Source of the DNA: Halichondria panicea
Lineage: Eukaryota; Porifera; Demospongiae; Suberitida; Halichondriidae
Reading direction: 5' to 3'
Length of the DNA: 64,000 nucleotides
Assembly: GCF_963675165.1 (NCBI RefSeq)
Contig: NC_087392.1
Coordinates: 2,805,001-2,869,000, forward strand
Shown here piece after piece: positions 1-19,169 of this stretch; within the stretch, counting starts at the first letter, position 1, and each line of letters begins with the position of its first letter. The translations under genes were made by a program, and so were the position numbers. The notes beneath the pieces are model-generated. The model searched no databases. It was not told the origin of the DNA and was given only the letters and a program-made list of their open reading frames with translations.

Positions 1-838
1 ACTGGAACGATCTCTTGAGCAAACAGGTTATCCTTTTGCGACTTTTCAGTTCTTTGTTGCGACACCGCAGCAAATTGGTCTTGGTCTTCCCTGGAGATAT
101 TGAATTGCTTAGCCACATTCTCAGCAGTGATCCCCATATGGTAACCATTGAAGGCGTCAGTGAGACCGTCTTTGATCATTGTGTCCACAAGAGAAGCGTC
201 CCCAAATTTGACTCCATTTCTCATGTGAAGACAGTGAGCTGACTGCAGCAAAAAAGACAAAGGAATAATTATGATCAAGGGTGGGCAGTAAATTTAACGT
301 CGATCAGACAATAAATTCTCATCTCATTTGAGAGTTGAAAACATCATTGATTCAAATGTCTACTACCACCTCACCACAATTATTAATAACCTCTAACCTG
401 ACTCATGCTCTCCTGTCCTCCTGCTACCACCAACTTAGCATCCCTGCTCCGAATGGCCTGGAATCCCATTGCAACTGCTTTGAGTCCCGACCCACACAAC
501 ATGTTGATGCTTGTTGAAGGCACTTCTTTGGGCACTCCAGCTTCCATTGACGCTTGACGAGCAGGATTTTGACCACAGCCTGAGAGATTTTTGCAAAGAT
601 GGTTAGGTCTATAGCTTACTAGTAAAACCACACACACATACATACCTGCAGTGAGAACTTGGCCCATGCACACTTCGGACACATCCTCTGGCTTTATGCT
701 GGCCCTCTTCAGCCCCTCTCTAATGGTAATGGCACCTAAAGAGTGAGCTGGTAGGGAAGACAGACCACCATTGAGGGTGCCTATGGGTGTCCTGACTGCA
801 CTCAAAATGTAGACTTCTTGATCATGTGAGAAAGACAT
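1..838 (-). CDS. ACAT2: Acetyl-CoA acetyltransferase (thiolase), 5' part only
   Basis: This enzyme condenses two acetyl-CoA into acetoacetyl-CoA, or runs the reverse thiolysis. Three exons read on the minus strand: 838-646, 579-398 and 242-1, with phases that join cleanly. The start is [12 protein letters not shown], directly followed by the thiolase N-terminal SAVRTPIG motif. There is no obvious mitochondrial targeting leader, so the cytosolic ACAT2-type enzyme is preferred over ACAT1. Exon 2 carries [10 protein letters not shown] with the nucleophilic cysteine and then GGQESMSQ. Exon 3 contains the loop region with [14 protein letters not shown]. The C-terminal half, with the CxG and GHP motifs, lies outside the window. 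The start is 269 bp from the divergent NDUFB4-like gene. The family call is certain; the paralogue is inferred. Confidence 0.93.
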
Positions 839-1017
839 AACTAGAATCTAGATCTAGTATCACTTTACAGCCCTTGCAATGAAGTTTGAAAAATGGGCTT
901 TACAGGTAGGTGATATGAATTTTCTTCACTGGAATCATCAGATGAGATGGGAGCTGAAAGATGCACACATGGCCTGCAACAGTTTGATCACACCATGCAG
1001 AATGATCGAACCGGGAG

Positions 1018-1091
1018 GGTTCACTAAGTGGGCTCTAAATAAGACATAGTCATAGGTCTAATTAGAGCCCACTTAAGTACTTAGCTGAACC
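1018..1091. repeat. Imperfect hairpin upstream of NDUFB4
   Basis: The left arm at 1018-1037 (GGTTCACTAAGTGGGCTCTA) pairs with the right arm at 1063-1091, which contains TAGAGCCCACTT and ends GCTGAACC. The loop is about 25 bp and the right arm has a short bulge. It sits immediately 5' of the NDUFB4 start codon at 1108, so it may be 5'UTR structure or a tiny fold-back element. Confidence 0.6.
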
Positions 1092-1107
1092 TGAAGTTGG
1101 GAGATTG

Positions 1108-1555
1108 ATGGCAGCCAACCAGTATCCTAAGCTAGTTAAACGTCCAGCAAAGCCACCAGAACAATGGGGAAGAATTGATGTAAATTTTAGTTGACCTACT
1201 AAAGTAATCTAGCCCTATTTATAAATGTCAGAATTGTATTGCTCGTTTCGTAATTGTTGCACTCTACACTAATGCCCCTTTTCAACCTGTGAATGAGGTT
1301 AGGGTAGCTATATCATTTTGGTAGACATTAAAGGATTATCACAAGTCTACAATTTCTTTCCAGCGTTCTCAAGCCATTGAGAGATGGGGGAGCATGCGTG
1401 AGACTACGAACAAGCACTTCAAACTGACTCCCAAAACATCAGCCTATGGTATTCTGTGGGCTGGACTGGTCCCGTTGGCACTCCTTGCTCTTATCAAATG
1501 GGACACAAGACGCAGAGATATAAAGAAAGGTGTAAAGCCAAGAGAACATTTCTGA
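1108..1555 (+). CDS. NDUFB4: NDUFB4-like complex I accessory subunit
   Basis: This is an accessory subunit of mitochondrial NADH:ubiquinone oxidoreductase (membrane arm). Two exons, 1108-1179 and 1364-1555, join in phase 0 to give 87 residues. The N-terminal part is basic and proline-rich (MAANQYPKLVKRPAKPPEQ). It is followed by RSQAIERWGSM, then HFKLTPKTSAYG, one hydrophobic segment (ILWAGLVPLALLALI) and a charged tail ending KPREHF. The order R-x-TPK-S/T-x-x-G, single membrane helix, charged tail matches NDUFB4 from memory (the human protein has FRPTPKNSLMG in this place). It is shorter than the ~129-aa vertebrate protein, mainly at the N-terminus. It is divergent with the thiolase and convergent with the next gene, stops 203 bp apart. 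Confidence 0.7.
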
Positions 1556-1757
1556 ACATCATTGTAACTGTCAGTGTAGCTATTTCATTAATTTTATAAT
1601 AAGTATGAGTGGATGTATCGAAGCCAGCACTTAGCCTAAGTCTAGGCACACCGTAAAAATATAATTATATCAATGTGATTATATTTCTGTTAAAAACAAA
1701 AATTGCTATAGCTAAAGAAATTTATTCAGGGATCGTACAGTTATCAATAATTTATCT

Positions 1758-3700
1758 TCATTTCCTTGAGAATGTTGTGTCGTTTGACATAGAGCGTCTA
1801 ACTAAACTCCTCAAGCTCTGTTCAAACTGCTCCGTGGAGTCTCCTCCCCTCTCACTCACACTCATCTTTTCCAACTCCACCTGCAGCAACTTCAGTTCAT
1901 CCTGTAATTTTTTTTAATGATAGCTTGAAGAAAGATACAAATTGCTCCTGGTAATATAAAACATTTCCGTAGTGTGTTTTGCGACAAGGATTACACTAAT
2001 GCACATCAACTGTATATTCTACTCACTTGAGCATTTTGATACTCAGCTGATATCTCTTGCCGTTTAGTCTGCATGTTCGACAGCTGTTATAAAAAACATA
2101 ATGAACAAAAATCATGGCAGGTGTCTTACTTGAGTCGTCGTTAACTTTGATTCTAGTGTTGTCTGTCTCAGCTCAAGAGTCCTGTAATCATGGATTTATT
2201 GTAGCCTTCCACCATATACATTATTAGGCATCTCACTCGATTTCCTTTGCTCCAGTTTTGTTCACTTCTACTATTTTTCCTTTCCTCTCCTTCTCTGTTT
2301 TCACCAGCTTAGCTGCAGTGCATTGGTTCAGTTTCTTCAACTGCTCAACTTCTAACTGCAACTTCTCCTTTTCCGTGTCCCCTTTTTCTTCACTAACCAA
2401 CCCATGGACAGAAGACTGGACTTCGCCCCTCAAGCGGTCAACATCGCTGTGGATATTCTTGGACTCATGCTCTTGTACCTCTTTCTCTTTTGAAACATTA
2501 TTTGGGGCTTTGTTGAGCTCACCAGCTTTTGCCTGACGATGAGCAGATTGAGTTTAGAATTATGTACCAGCATAGATATATTTAAGTCTTACTCTGAGCT
2601 CTGTGAGTTGCTTCAAGTGTTCTAAGTAGGCCAAATCATTGTCTGTACACCGGAGCCCAGGTAGCTTAGAAACGCCTGGCGACAAGGTGGCTGTAACAAA
2701 AACAGTGATTGTATATACGGGATAAAACGTGACTGAAATTTATATACACAATATATACACCTGTGACAAGAGGTGAAGCTGTTGATGTTATAGCTGCCGT
2801 AACCTCCCTACGTGGCGATTCGGCCCTAGTGAATCGTGACAAAGGGTGTGTTGGTGTCTTTATTCGCCTGGGTGTGCTCATATTTATATTCAGACAAGGC
2901 TGGACCTGAAATTGCTGGAACTGAACAGATGTGGACAACAATGCCTGGGTCTCGATCGGAGTGCGCGGTATCTCCCAATTAGTTGGAGGAGGACCCATAT
3001 TGACATCTCTGTCACATGCATTGGTAGAGCTCTTCTGCTCAGAGGTTGCTGGGGGTGACCGCTGAAGGGATCGCTTTGGAGTGAAGCATACATCCTGAAC
3101 CTCACGCAAAACACCTCCTACGTGGAATGATGTTACAGAATCTGACTTTAAAGGAGTGCATATCACAGTTTCGTTGCCGGATAATGTGTGTAATGGATCA
3201 TTTTCGGTGTTTGTTTTTTCTGTGCAGTGCTGAGCAACGGACGTAGGAGACCTGCGCAGACCTCTCTTAGGAGTAAAACAGTCAGCTTGGTAGGACTGAA
3301 AGGAGGCTGACTTTAAAGGAGTGCATGTCACAGTTCTGCTGCTGGATAGTGTGTGTAATGGATCATTTTCGATGTCATTGTTTTCTGTGCAGTGCTGAGC
3401 AGCGAACGAAGACCTGCACATAGGAGTAAAACAATCAGCTTGGTAAGATTGAAACGAGGTTGAATCTGAAGGAGTGCATGTCACAGTTTCGTTGCCGGAT
3501 AGTGTGTGTAGTGGATCATTTTCGATGTCGTTGTTTTCTGTGCAGTGCTGAGTTCGAGTACGAGTAGAGGACGAAGGAGACCTGCGCAGACCTCTCTTAG
3601 GAGTAAAACAGTCAGCTTGGTACGACTGAAAGAGATTTACAGCTATAAAATTGACAAGGAACTAGAAACAACTCACCCTCGATAGTGGACTAGTGCTCAT
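1758..3700 (-). CDS. Repeat-rich coiled-coil protein with repeated FTPKR sites
   Basis: Not recognised as a named family. Seven exons (3700-3677, 3625-2761, 2690-2593, 2532-2237, 2181-2130, 2083-2027, 1901-1758) sum to 1536 nt, giving 511 aa. The start MSTSPLSR is chosen because a consensus donor follows it and the acceptor at 3626 keeps frame. The N-terminal half has three to four ~55-residue repeats, each with SYQADCFTPKR, QHCTEN, ENDPLHTLS and a CTPLKS-like end. These carry many S/T-P sites, several of the TPxK/R form preferred by cyclin-dependent kinases. The C-terminal third is charged heptad-like sequence (EKEKLQLEVEQLKKL, ELRQTTLESKL, DELKLLQVELEKM) consistent with a coiled coil. A cell-cycle, centrosome or spindle role is only an inference from this architecture. 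Confidence 0.72.
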
Positions 3701-3915
3701 GACTACTTTTTCAGCTGTTGGTTTGCACCTACTGATAACACTCTTTCAAATTTGATGTTCCCGGTAAATTTGCCTAATCAGCATTCACATGTTAATACGT
3801 ATTTTTCCCACATTGAACGAATAAAAAATTTAATGGTGAAACATAAGTATTATAAATAATTACAATCAAAAAATACAGGCTATGGTCATAGGGGTCAATC
3901 GTGTTACTGTGTGCT

Positions 3916-7746
<3,831 letters not shown>

Positions 7747-8061
7747 TGTGTCATCTACATATAAAAATACAATCCAGGTGACACAATTTGTGGATATTGG
7801 AGATAATTTAATAGACTTAGGAAGCTTTAATACAAGAAACCAGGTAACTTACAGATAGGAGAAGGTAGGAATACAATGATCACACAATATGGCTCTATGC
7901 GCTCTAGCTCTATCGATTATCCTGGCCTTCGCGCCGTTTTTATAATTAATGGAATGCCACGTGGGTAAGAAGAATTTATTCACACCTGCTGACAATTGGA
8001 GCAAACTACGCATGCGCATTGTAATGTGCTCCCCTGATTGCCCAAGACAGTTCGGGAAAAG

Positions 8062-13113
<5,052 letters not shown>

Positions 13114-13325
13114 GCATCACTGAATCACATAACATACATGTATCATTTTTACACAATAATTATACACACATCATTATTGCTACATGTATTTTAATTGACA
13201 GAATGACTATTACGTTTGAGGGTAATTCTTGTTAGAGTAAAAATTAACTGATGTCTCATTTTGCGGTAGAAAATTTAATGTGCTAAACAAACACTGCTAA
13301 TAAAATATAATAATTCACTATAAAA

Positions 13326-14825
13326 TCAGTTTCTGATATCCCTAGTGGCACTAGGTACAGTCACTTTGAGGCCTTCCAAGTCTTTGCCCACCAGAATCTG
13401 ACAGCCCAGCCTAGACCTGGAATTAGAGATACGAGCAAAATGTTACTGATCTGATTCAGATGAACACCGTGCTGTACTATATAATTATAATTATAGATCT
13501 ACCACATAAATGCTGAACATGCATGCACGACTTGTGCAGTCACGTTTAACTATTATACTGTACATGTATTTATAGCGAGAGGTCGAAACTTAAAGGTGGG
13601 GGATTATCTGTAATGAAAAGAGGATGTTCATGTCATCTGTTGATTTCCTAAAGCCATACTAGACACTAGCTATATTGCAGCAGGATAGTGATGCAACTAC
13701 AATAATCCGGTCACTCTTGGGACAGCTGGAGTCTAGCGAGGTGGCTGCATTTCAGCCACAGCTAAAAGGTGATCCTACTACTTTGAATCTACGACTAATT
13801 TTGCAGTTCTGTCTCGAGGATATAATTATAGGATAACGAATCATTATAATTTATTATGCTCTCTATTTAAGTGTAATCTTTTATCTGCCAAACCACACCC
13901 AAAACGTCATATCTGGCCACATTAAACGTATACAATTACATTGGAAACTTATATTGAGGCAGCCAGAACTGACAATTAGCGAGAGTCTACTGTACAGTGG
14001 AAACGCTGAATAAACGACACGTTGGGAGAAGCACTTATAAGGAGGTGAAATATGGAGGCCAAAATAATGGTGCCATGAAAGAGTGTAGGCGTTGTCTGCA
14101 TGGTCCCTGTTGCGAGGGGTCCATTATAATTTTAGCTGTTAAACCAGTGGTATAACTAATAAGTAGTATAGTGGGTTATTTTTTAGGAGAGCACAAATAT
14201 TTACCCACGAATGAAGCGATCATTGATCACCTTTCCTACAGTGCACATAACAGCCACTGACTGAATATTGCTCAACAACGAATTACCCGCTATACGGTAT
14301 TCAATACACACGATTGTTTGCATACGTGTCGGTAGGATGGTAGGCAAGGTCCAACATGTCTTGCTCTTCCTCCGTCAGTGGGTCCAAGATTTTGTCAAAC
14401 CACTCAGGGTCCAAGATGAGGTGACAAGTGGAGCAGGACAGGGTGCCTTCACAAGCACCCTCCACGTCTATATCAAATTCTTTGGCTACTTCCAGAAGGG
14501 TGTCTCCTATTTTAGCTTGGACTGTGTGTACGTCCCCGTCTCTGTCAGTAAAGATGATCGGTACACTACAGAGAGATGGGAGGAGAGATATATATAGAGC
14601 AATATATCTGTGTATTTAATACCACTTTACTTACGTTTTCTTGGATAGGCTGGGCAAACTGCTACTAAATGATCTAAGCAGAATAGTTGAACGTTCCTCT
14701 ATACAATGAGAGGGCCTGACCATACTGCTGCTCGATAATACTGACATTGCTCTCATTGTAGGCAGCTGTAGACTGGGTAGTAGCAGGGAACTTCTGCTGA
14801 GAAAATTTCTGAGGATATTCGTCAT
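13326..14825 (-). CDS. FDX1: Mitochondrial [2Fe-2S] ferredoxin (adrenodoxin type)
   Basis: Electron carrier between ferredoxin reductase and mitochondrial P450 or Fe-S assembly partners. Exon 1 (from 14825) encodes a leader rich in S, R and L with few acidic residues (MTNILRNFLSRSSLLLP, LRSFSSSLPSLSKK), as expected for matrix import. Exon 2 (to 14326) holds the fold and three cluster cysteines in CEGTLSCSTCHLIL, then LTEEEQDMLDLAYHPTD. Exon 3 (13416-13326) supplies the fourth cysteine in SRLGCQI and ends DIRN. The phase-2 junction rebuilds DTSRLGCQ exactly. The DMLDLAY...SRLGCQ spacing is closer to FDX1 than FDX2, but the split is hard to call in non-bilaterians. It is convergent with MCM8, stops ~213 bp apart. 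Confidence 0.93.
14163..14300. mobile_element. Short MITE of the TATAGCG family in the ferredoxin intron
   Basis: Left end AGTATAGTGGGTTATTTTTT (~14165) and right end ATTACCCGCTATACGGTATT (~14281-14300) are inverted copies of the end sequence seen at 28475-28652. The body is ~138 bp and non-coding. Confidence 0.55.
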
Positions 14826-15066
14826 TCTTAGAGGTAGATCTAGACTTAAGTGTGACTCTCTAACTTATAAAGCAGGCTAGGCCTAGCATCTACTATCTAT
14901 GCTAGCATGCGCTATGCAATGATGAAACTTGCACTGTTGTATTATTTTATAATAATACCCACCATGCAATCGACCTATGACATAATTATTGACCTTATGA
15001 CTTTTTAGTAATTAATGACGTAATGATAGAAAAGATGTGATAAAAGACAAAACCACAAAAATAAGC

Positions 15067-17497
15067 CTATCTGTTTGCCAGCTTATTCCAATAAGTGTCT
15101 GCCCAGTCTTGTGCTTTCTGTATGGTGGTCTTTGGGGCTGTAAGACTTTCTGAAACTTGTTGGACAAGGTTAGGATTAGCTCTCAGGAACCTCTCAGCAT
15201 CTCGTACCAGTTGCTCCAACTTGTCAGGGTTGCTCTCATCAATCAGTATGTCCTCACTGAGCTCAGGCTGGAACCGAAAGTAGGCAGAGGCTGGGAGCAC
15301 ATCTTTGAGAATAGTGTGAACAGCTGCATATTTAAGTATTACTTCAATGTTGAATTTAATAAGTAGGGGGGGGGGGGGGGGGGGGTTGTGTCAAAATTAT
15401 TATAAAAATCAGTCGATGTGTTTACACAGTCTACCTTATAAAACAGTCTATCTTTATAACAGCAGTCGATGTTTATAAGCAACTATAATTATCATTAGTC
15501 TTTTGTAGTAAGTCGACCATTACTGATACGATTTAATTTCGTTAACTGGAGAAGGTATGGGGGGGGTGGGGCTGCACAGAGCAAGCTTTAACCAATTGAC
15601 CTTAGTTCATTAAGGTCACTCATTGGATTTCTCCAGCCTGCTCTGTGCAGCACCCAACATTGACTTGATCTTAGAAACATCAAAAGAAACATCAACTCTT
15701 AGTAAACATCGGCTCCTTTTAGTTTTATACAGCATCTATTTTGGGATTTTAACACAAACGGCACCCCATAAAATATCACTGTGAGACCAGCGTGACAAAC
15801 CTTCTGTGTCAGTAGCACTGGCCACAATCTTGGTGAGCTTCTCCTTCAGAGAAGTGCTTGGCTCTTTTTTGCCAGCTGGTCTCTTGGTGTAGAGCCCGGT
15901 ACCCAGAGAGACAATGCACTGAATGGGGGTAGACTTGCCCCATAGGAGACGTGCCTCATGCAGCGCTATGCCACATGGGTTGTTAGTGAGTATACCGCCA
16001 TCCTATGAAAAACAAGGGAGTACATAATGTAACAGCTGTATGCACCAATAACAGCACGTGTAATAATTACCTGTTCTCACCTGGTGTACATAGGGACCAA
16101 TTCGGACCTCCTCAAAGTAGCCTGGAGCAGCAGTGCTGGCCATGAGAGCCTCCCATCCAATTACATCACTTGAACACAAGTAGTGGACATTCTCGGCATT
16201 GTTAGGATGATGACGGTAGTTGGTAAAGAGGAAAGGCTGAATGACTGGCCGGTTGACAATGGTGGAGACCACAGAGAGTCTAGGTACGTCTTTTAGTCGT
16301 GAGGTCTCATACATCAGATTGTCTGCCTCATCGTTGGTCCTGTACATAATTATAGAGAAAGTAATAACTATGTGGAAAACATGTACCGCACAGATAGTTA
16401 TCTAAGTATAATATTAATTTGATGCACAAAAGTTACCTGATGATTCTCTGAAGCAATTTGCCATCGTAGAAAGCATGTGTGAGAAAAAGCTGAGATATTC
16501 CCAACAAATTGTTCATTTTGAACACCTTGGTGCTCATCTCGTGGTACATGCTCTCTACTTCCACTATAGAAGCCTTCTTAATACAAAGGAGGGCAGCGAC
16601 GAGGGCCCCAGTGCTGGTTCCACACACATAGTCAAACATTCGGTGAATTGGGAGACGGCAAACCTCCTCCAAGTGTTTGAGAATGGCTATAGGGATAAGA
16701 CCCCTGGTATACAGGTGGGAAACAAAGGCATAAACATGGTGTTTTGGAATGTGTTTGGTCAGCAGTATACCGTATAGTGATTTCGAGGGTATAAAATTAA
16801 TGTTCGTGGTTTTCGCGGATTAAGTTACTCAGAATTTAATATCGCATGCAGGCTGCTTATTCTGCGAAAATTAAATCTATAAAAACCTTTCTAGCGGTTA
16901 TTCCGCGAAAGTTTATACCCTTGTATGTATACATTGTATTAAAAGTATGAACACTGAACAACGGGACACACTGAACACTCAATATGCTGAAGAAGCATCA
17001 CCTGTAAAGTTTAACTATACCAAAGCATACACAGACACTCACCTTGTTCCTCCTCCATCTATGGACAGTATCCTTAGCCCCCTACCAGCGTATGGAGGAG
17101 CATACCCGAGGAGAGAGAGAGCCATTCTGGCCTGGGCCTCCATCTCCATCTGTCCACAGTTACTCAGCTCAACAAGTGTGGGTACTACTCCGTTGTCCCA
17201 TACCTCTCGAGCACACTCCGGATCTTTTTGAAGCTGAACCACAAACTTACCCAACTGGTCAAGATGGCGAAGATTTTTACTGCCTGAAGGAAATGTTTTG
17301 AGCTCATTACACAACAAGGTTATGGAGCTTGAAGGATCCGGCGAAGTAGACAGAAAATTATGGTTGAATTGCTTGAACACACAACGTGGATACGCAGACA
17401 GTTTTCTCATAAAATTGATGATTTGTTTTGGAATAGGTCCAGCCATAGTTCTATAAAATTCTCTAGGTGGAAAGCCAGTCAAAATAACTTCTATCAT
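15067..17497 (-). CDS. PNPLA8: Patatin-like phospholipase, PNPLA8/iPLA2-gamma type
   Basis: Calcium-independent phospholipase acting on membrane phospholipids; vertebrate PNPLA8 works at mitochondria and peroxisomes. Five exons are read from 17497. The N-terminal ~130 residues are a helical region (LRHLDQLGKFVVQLQ, ARMALSLLGY). Then comes the oxyanion loop RILSIDGGGTRG across the junction 17043/16703, followed by the catalytic serine in CGTSTGALVAALL. SVVSTIVNRPVIQPFLF and ASTAAPGYFEEV follow, then the catalytic aspartate in DGGILTNNP, and IVSLGTG, SATDTEAVH and ASAYFRFQPELSED, ending NKLANR. The order matches PNPLA8. It is shorter at the N-terminus than the vertebrate protein and shows no clear targeting peptide. 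It is divergent with the STI1-like gene, starts 308 bp apart. Confidence 0.92.
15363..15386. repeat. Poly-G tract in a PNPLA8 intron
   Basis: An uninterrupted run of about 24 G on the plus strand, 3' of the last coding junction. Such tracts are unstable and can form quadruplexes; the exact length may be uncertain in the assembly. Confidence 0.9.
15551..15660. repeat. Nested palindrome / small fold-back in a PNPLA8 intron
   Basis: Outer arms GGGCTGCACAGAGCAAGC and GCCTGCTCTGTGCAGCACCC are complementary. Inside them CCAAT...ATTGG and the 22-bp palindrome at 15597-15618 (TGACCTTA, then TAAGGTCA) pair again. The entire ~110 bp could fold on itself. It is non-coding. Confidence 0.65.
16765..16935. 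mobile_element. MITE of the TATAGCG family in a PNPLA8 intron
   Basis: Starts AGTATACCGTATAGTGATTT and ends with CCGCGAAAGTTTATACCC. Internal arms GTGGTTTTCGCGGATT and ATTCTGCGAAAATTAA are partly complementary. It shares the CCGTATAG end and the GCGAAAATT blocks with the other family members. Confidence 0.6.
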
Positions 17498-17805
17498 TCA
17501 TGGCTTAGCCAGAGGGAAACCCAGTCCCCAAAGTAAGGACAAGGCCGCTGGTCTTGTTCTTGTTGCTCCTTGACTCTCTCAGTCTCTGATGATATTGGGA
17601 TCTCTTCTTCTATTTCGTGTATCAATTTTTGCAATGGGCGCCGGCTCCACCTCAGGCATTGCCAATCGACTAACCTTTTTGTGATCTACTGAAATGACGA
17701 TCACGTGCCAAATTGTTATTGACGCTATGAAAAACTGCACTTCTATTAGAAAAAAGGGCACTTCCTAGCACTAAAGTGTTTTTCTTTGATTCTCTGGCTA
17801 AGTGC
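17498..17805. promoter_or_regulatory. Putative bidirectional promoter, PNPLA8 / STI1-like gene
   Basis: The 308 bp between two divergent start codons must hold both 5' UTRs and promoters. No TATA box can be assigned with confidence. A CACGTG-like TCACGTGCC sits at ~17701. Confidence 0.5.
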
Positions 17806-19008
17806 ATGGATCATACAGATGAAGGTAATTACTGTACTGATTACATGTGCCTCCATAATCATTTTCAATTGGCTTGCAGGTGAAATTCCTCCATTGGAGG
17901 ACATGCCTGATGACCTGGATAGGTTGAGAACTAGAGACACTTCTGTAATACCAAAATCTACACGGAAGAAACAGGTAGCTAAATCACCAAAAAAGAAGAA
18001 GCAAGCACAAGGTGAATTTGGTGGATTCAAAAGAGGCTTTCTCAATCCTAGTCCGTCTGATCAAGTACCTAAGAAAATATCGCCAGTAAAGAAGCCAAAT
18101 ATAAAGCCAACTACAAGCACAGAAAAGGAGAGTAAAACTTCAGGTAAAGATGACGTTCCTCATATCAAGCCAAAGTCTAAAGTGTCTGGTCTGGAGCTAC
18201 CTGAAGTTCAAGAAGCCATGAAAGATACCTTCCCTTTTCTAGAAAAAAACGGTTGGTCAGATTTGTATTCTGTGAATTACATTTCAGTATTCAGTTAATA
18301 CAGATTGGTTAACTGAAGACCTACTTTCTAAGGTTGAGAACCACTCTAATCTCTCCAAAGTGTTCCAAGACCCCAACCTCAGTCAGATCCTTGTGGAATT
18401 TCAGAAAAACCCACAAAAAGCAATGGCAGCAGCCCAAGACAACAAAGAAGTATGTCTTTTTGTCTATGATTTCTCCATCGTACATTCACACGTACTTTCA
18501 TACACGAATTTGCATTTGTACAAGAATAAACTACACAGAGAGGAATTTCAATACACATCCATTTTATGTTGGTGGTCTTCTCTTCTCATATCATATTCTA
18601 GCTCGTTTTTTCCCGGTCACAGATGAAAGGATTCCTACAGGATTTCTGTGCTTTAATGGGTGACCATTTTACAGAACTAGCTGACCAAGAGGAGAAGATA
18701 ACTCCAACTGCCGAGGCAGCTCCACTAATTACAGAGGTCAAAGAGCCATCGCCAGAGGATAAAGTTAAAGAGATTTTGTCCAAACCTGAAATTAGAAAAT
18801 TACTAGAAGACAGGGAAGTTCAGAAACTATTGCATCTGCTCAAAACCAACCCTGATGCAGCTCATAGGTGAGTGATCAAATTAATGTTTGATGTTAACGT
18901 TACACTATTGTCTCTTGCCGCCACAGTATGTCACAGACAGCTAACCAGGCATTGCAAGAGAAGATTAAACTCTTAATTCAGAATGGATTGTTAGCCATGC
19001 AACCTTAA
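17806..19008 (+). CDS. STI1-like-repeat protein of unknown function, 287 aa
   Basis: No family name recognised. Five exons (17806-17824, 17880-18251, 18304-18449, 18623-18867, 18927-19008) sum to 864 nt and join in frame. The start is MDHTDEGEIPPLEDMPDDL, split by a 55-bp intron. A lysine-rich, disordered stretch follows (TRKKQVAKSPKKKKQ, KKISPVKKPNIKP) that could act as a nuclear localisation signal. Two helical segments then resemble STI1/chaperone-binding repeats: FQDPNLSQILVEFQKNPQKA and VKEILSKPEIRKLLEDREVQ, each with the D/N-P and short-helix pattern seen in Hop/Hip-type cochaperones. Between them is MKGFLQDFCALMGDHF. A cochaperone or ubiquilin-like adaptor role is an inference from these repeats. 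It is convergent with the giant receptor, stops 162 bp apart. Confidence 0.75.
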
Positions 19009-19169
19009 CAGTTTCGTGTGTCTATTTAATAATAATTTTTATGGCACTTTTTTAACTGAAACATAATAATTACATAATTATACAAGCAGCGACAACAATA
19101 ACTATATCCATGACAAAACACAACTAGGTATATAATGTATGCGTGTTTCTATTTACTGGTTCAATACTT

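Noticed and set aside
15363-15386. Poly-G tract as a telomeric or regulatory quadruplex
   Set aside because: A single homopolymer in an intron; no telomere-type repeats and no evidence for function.
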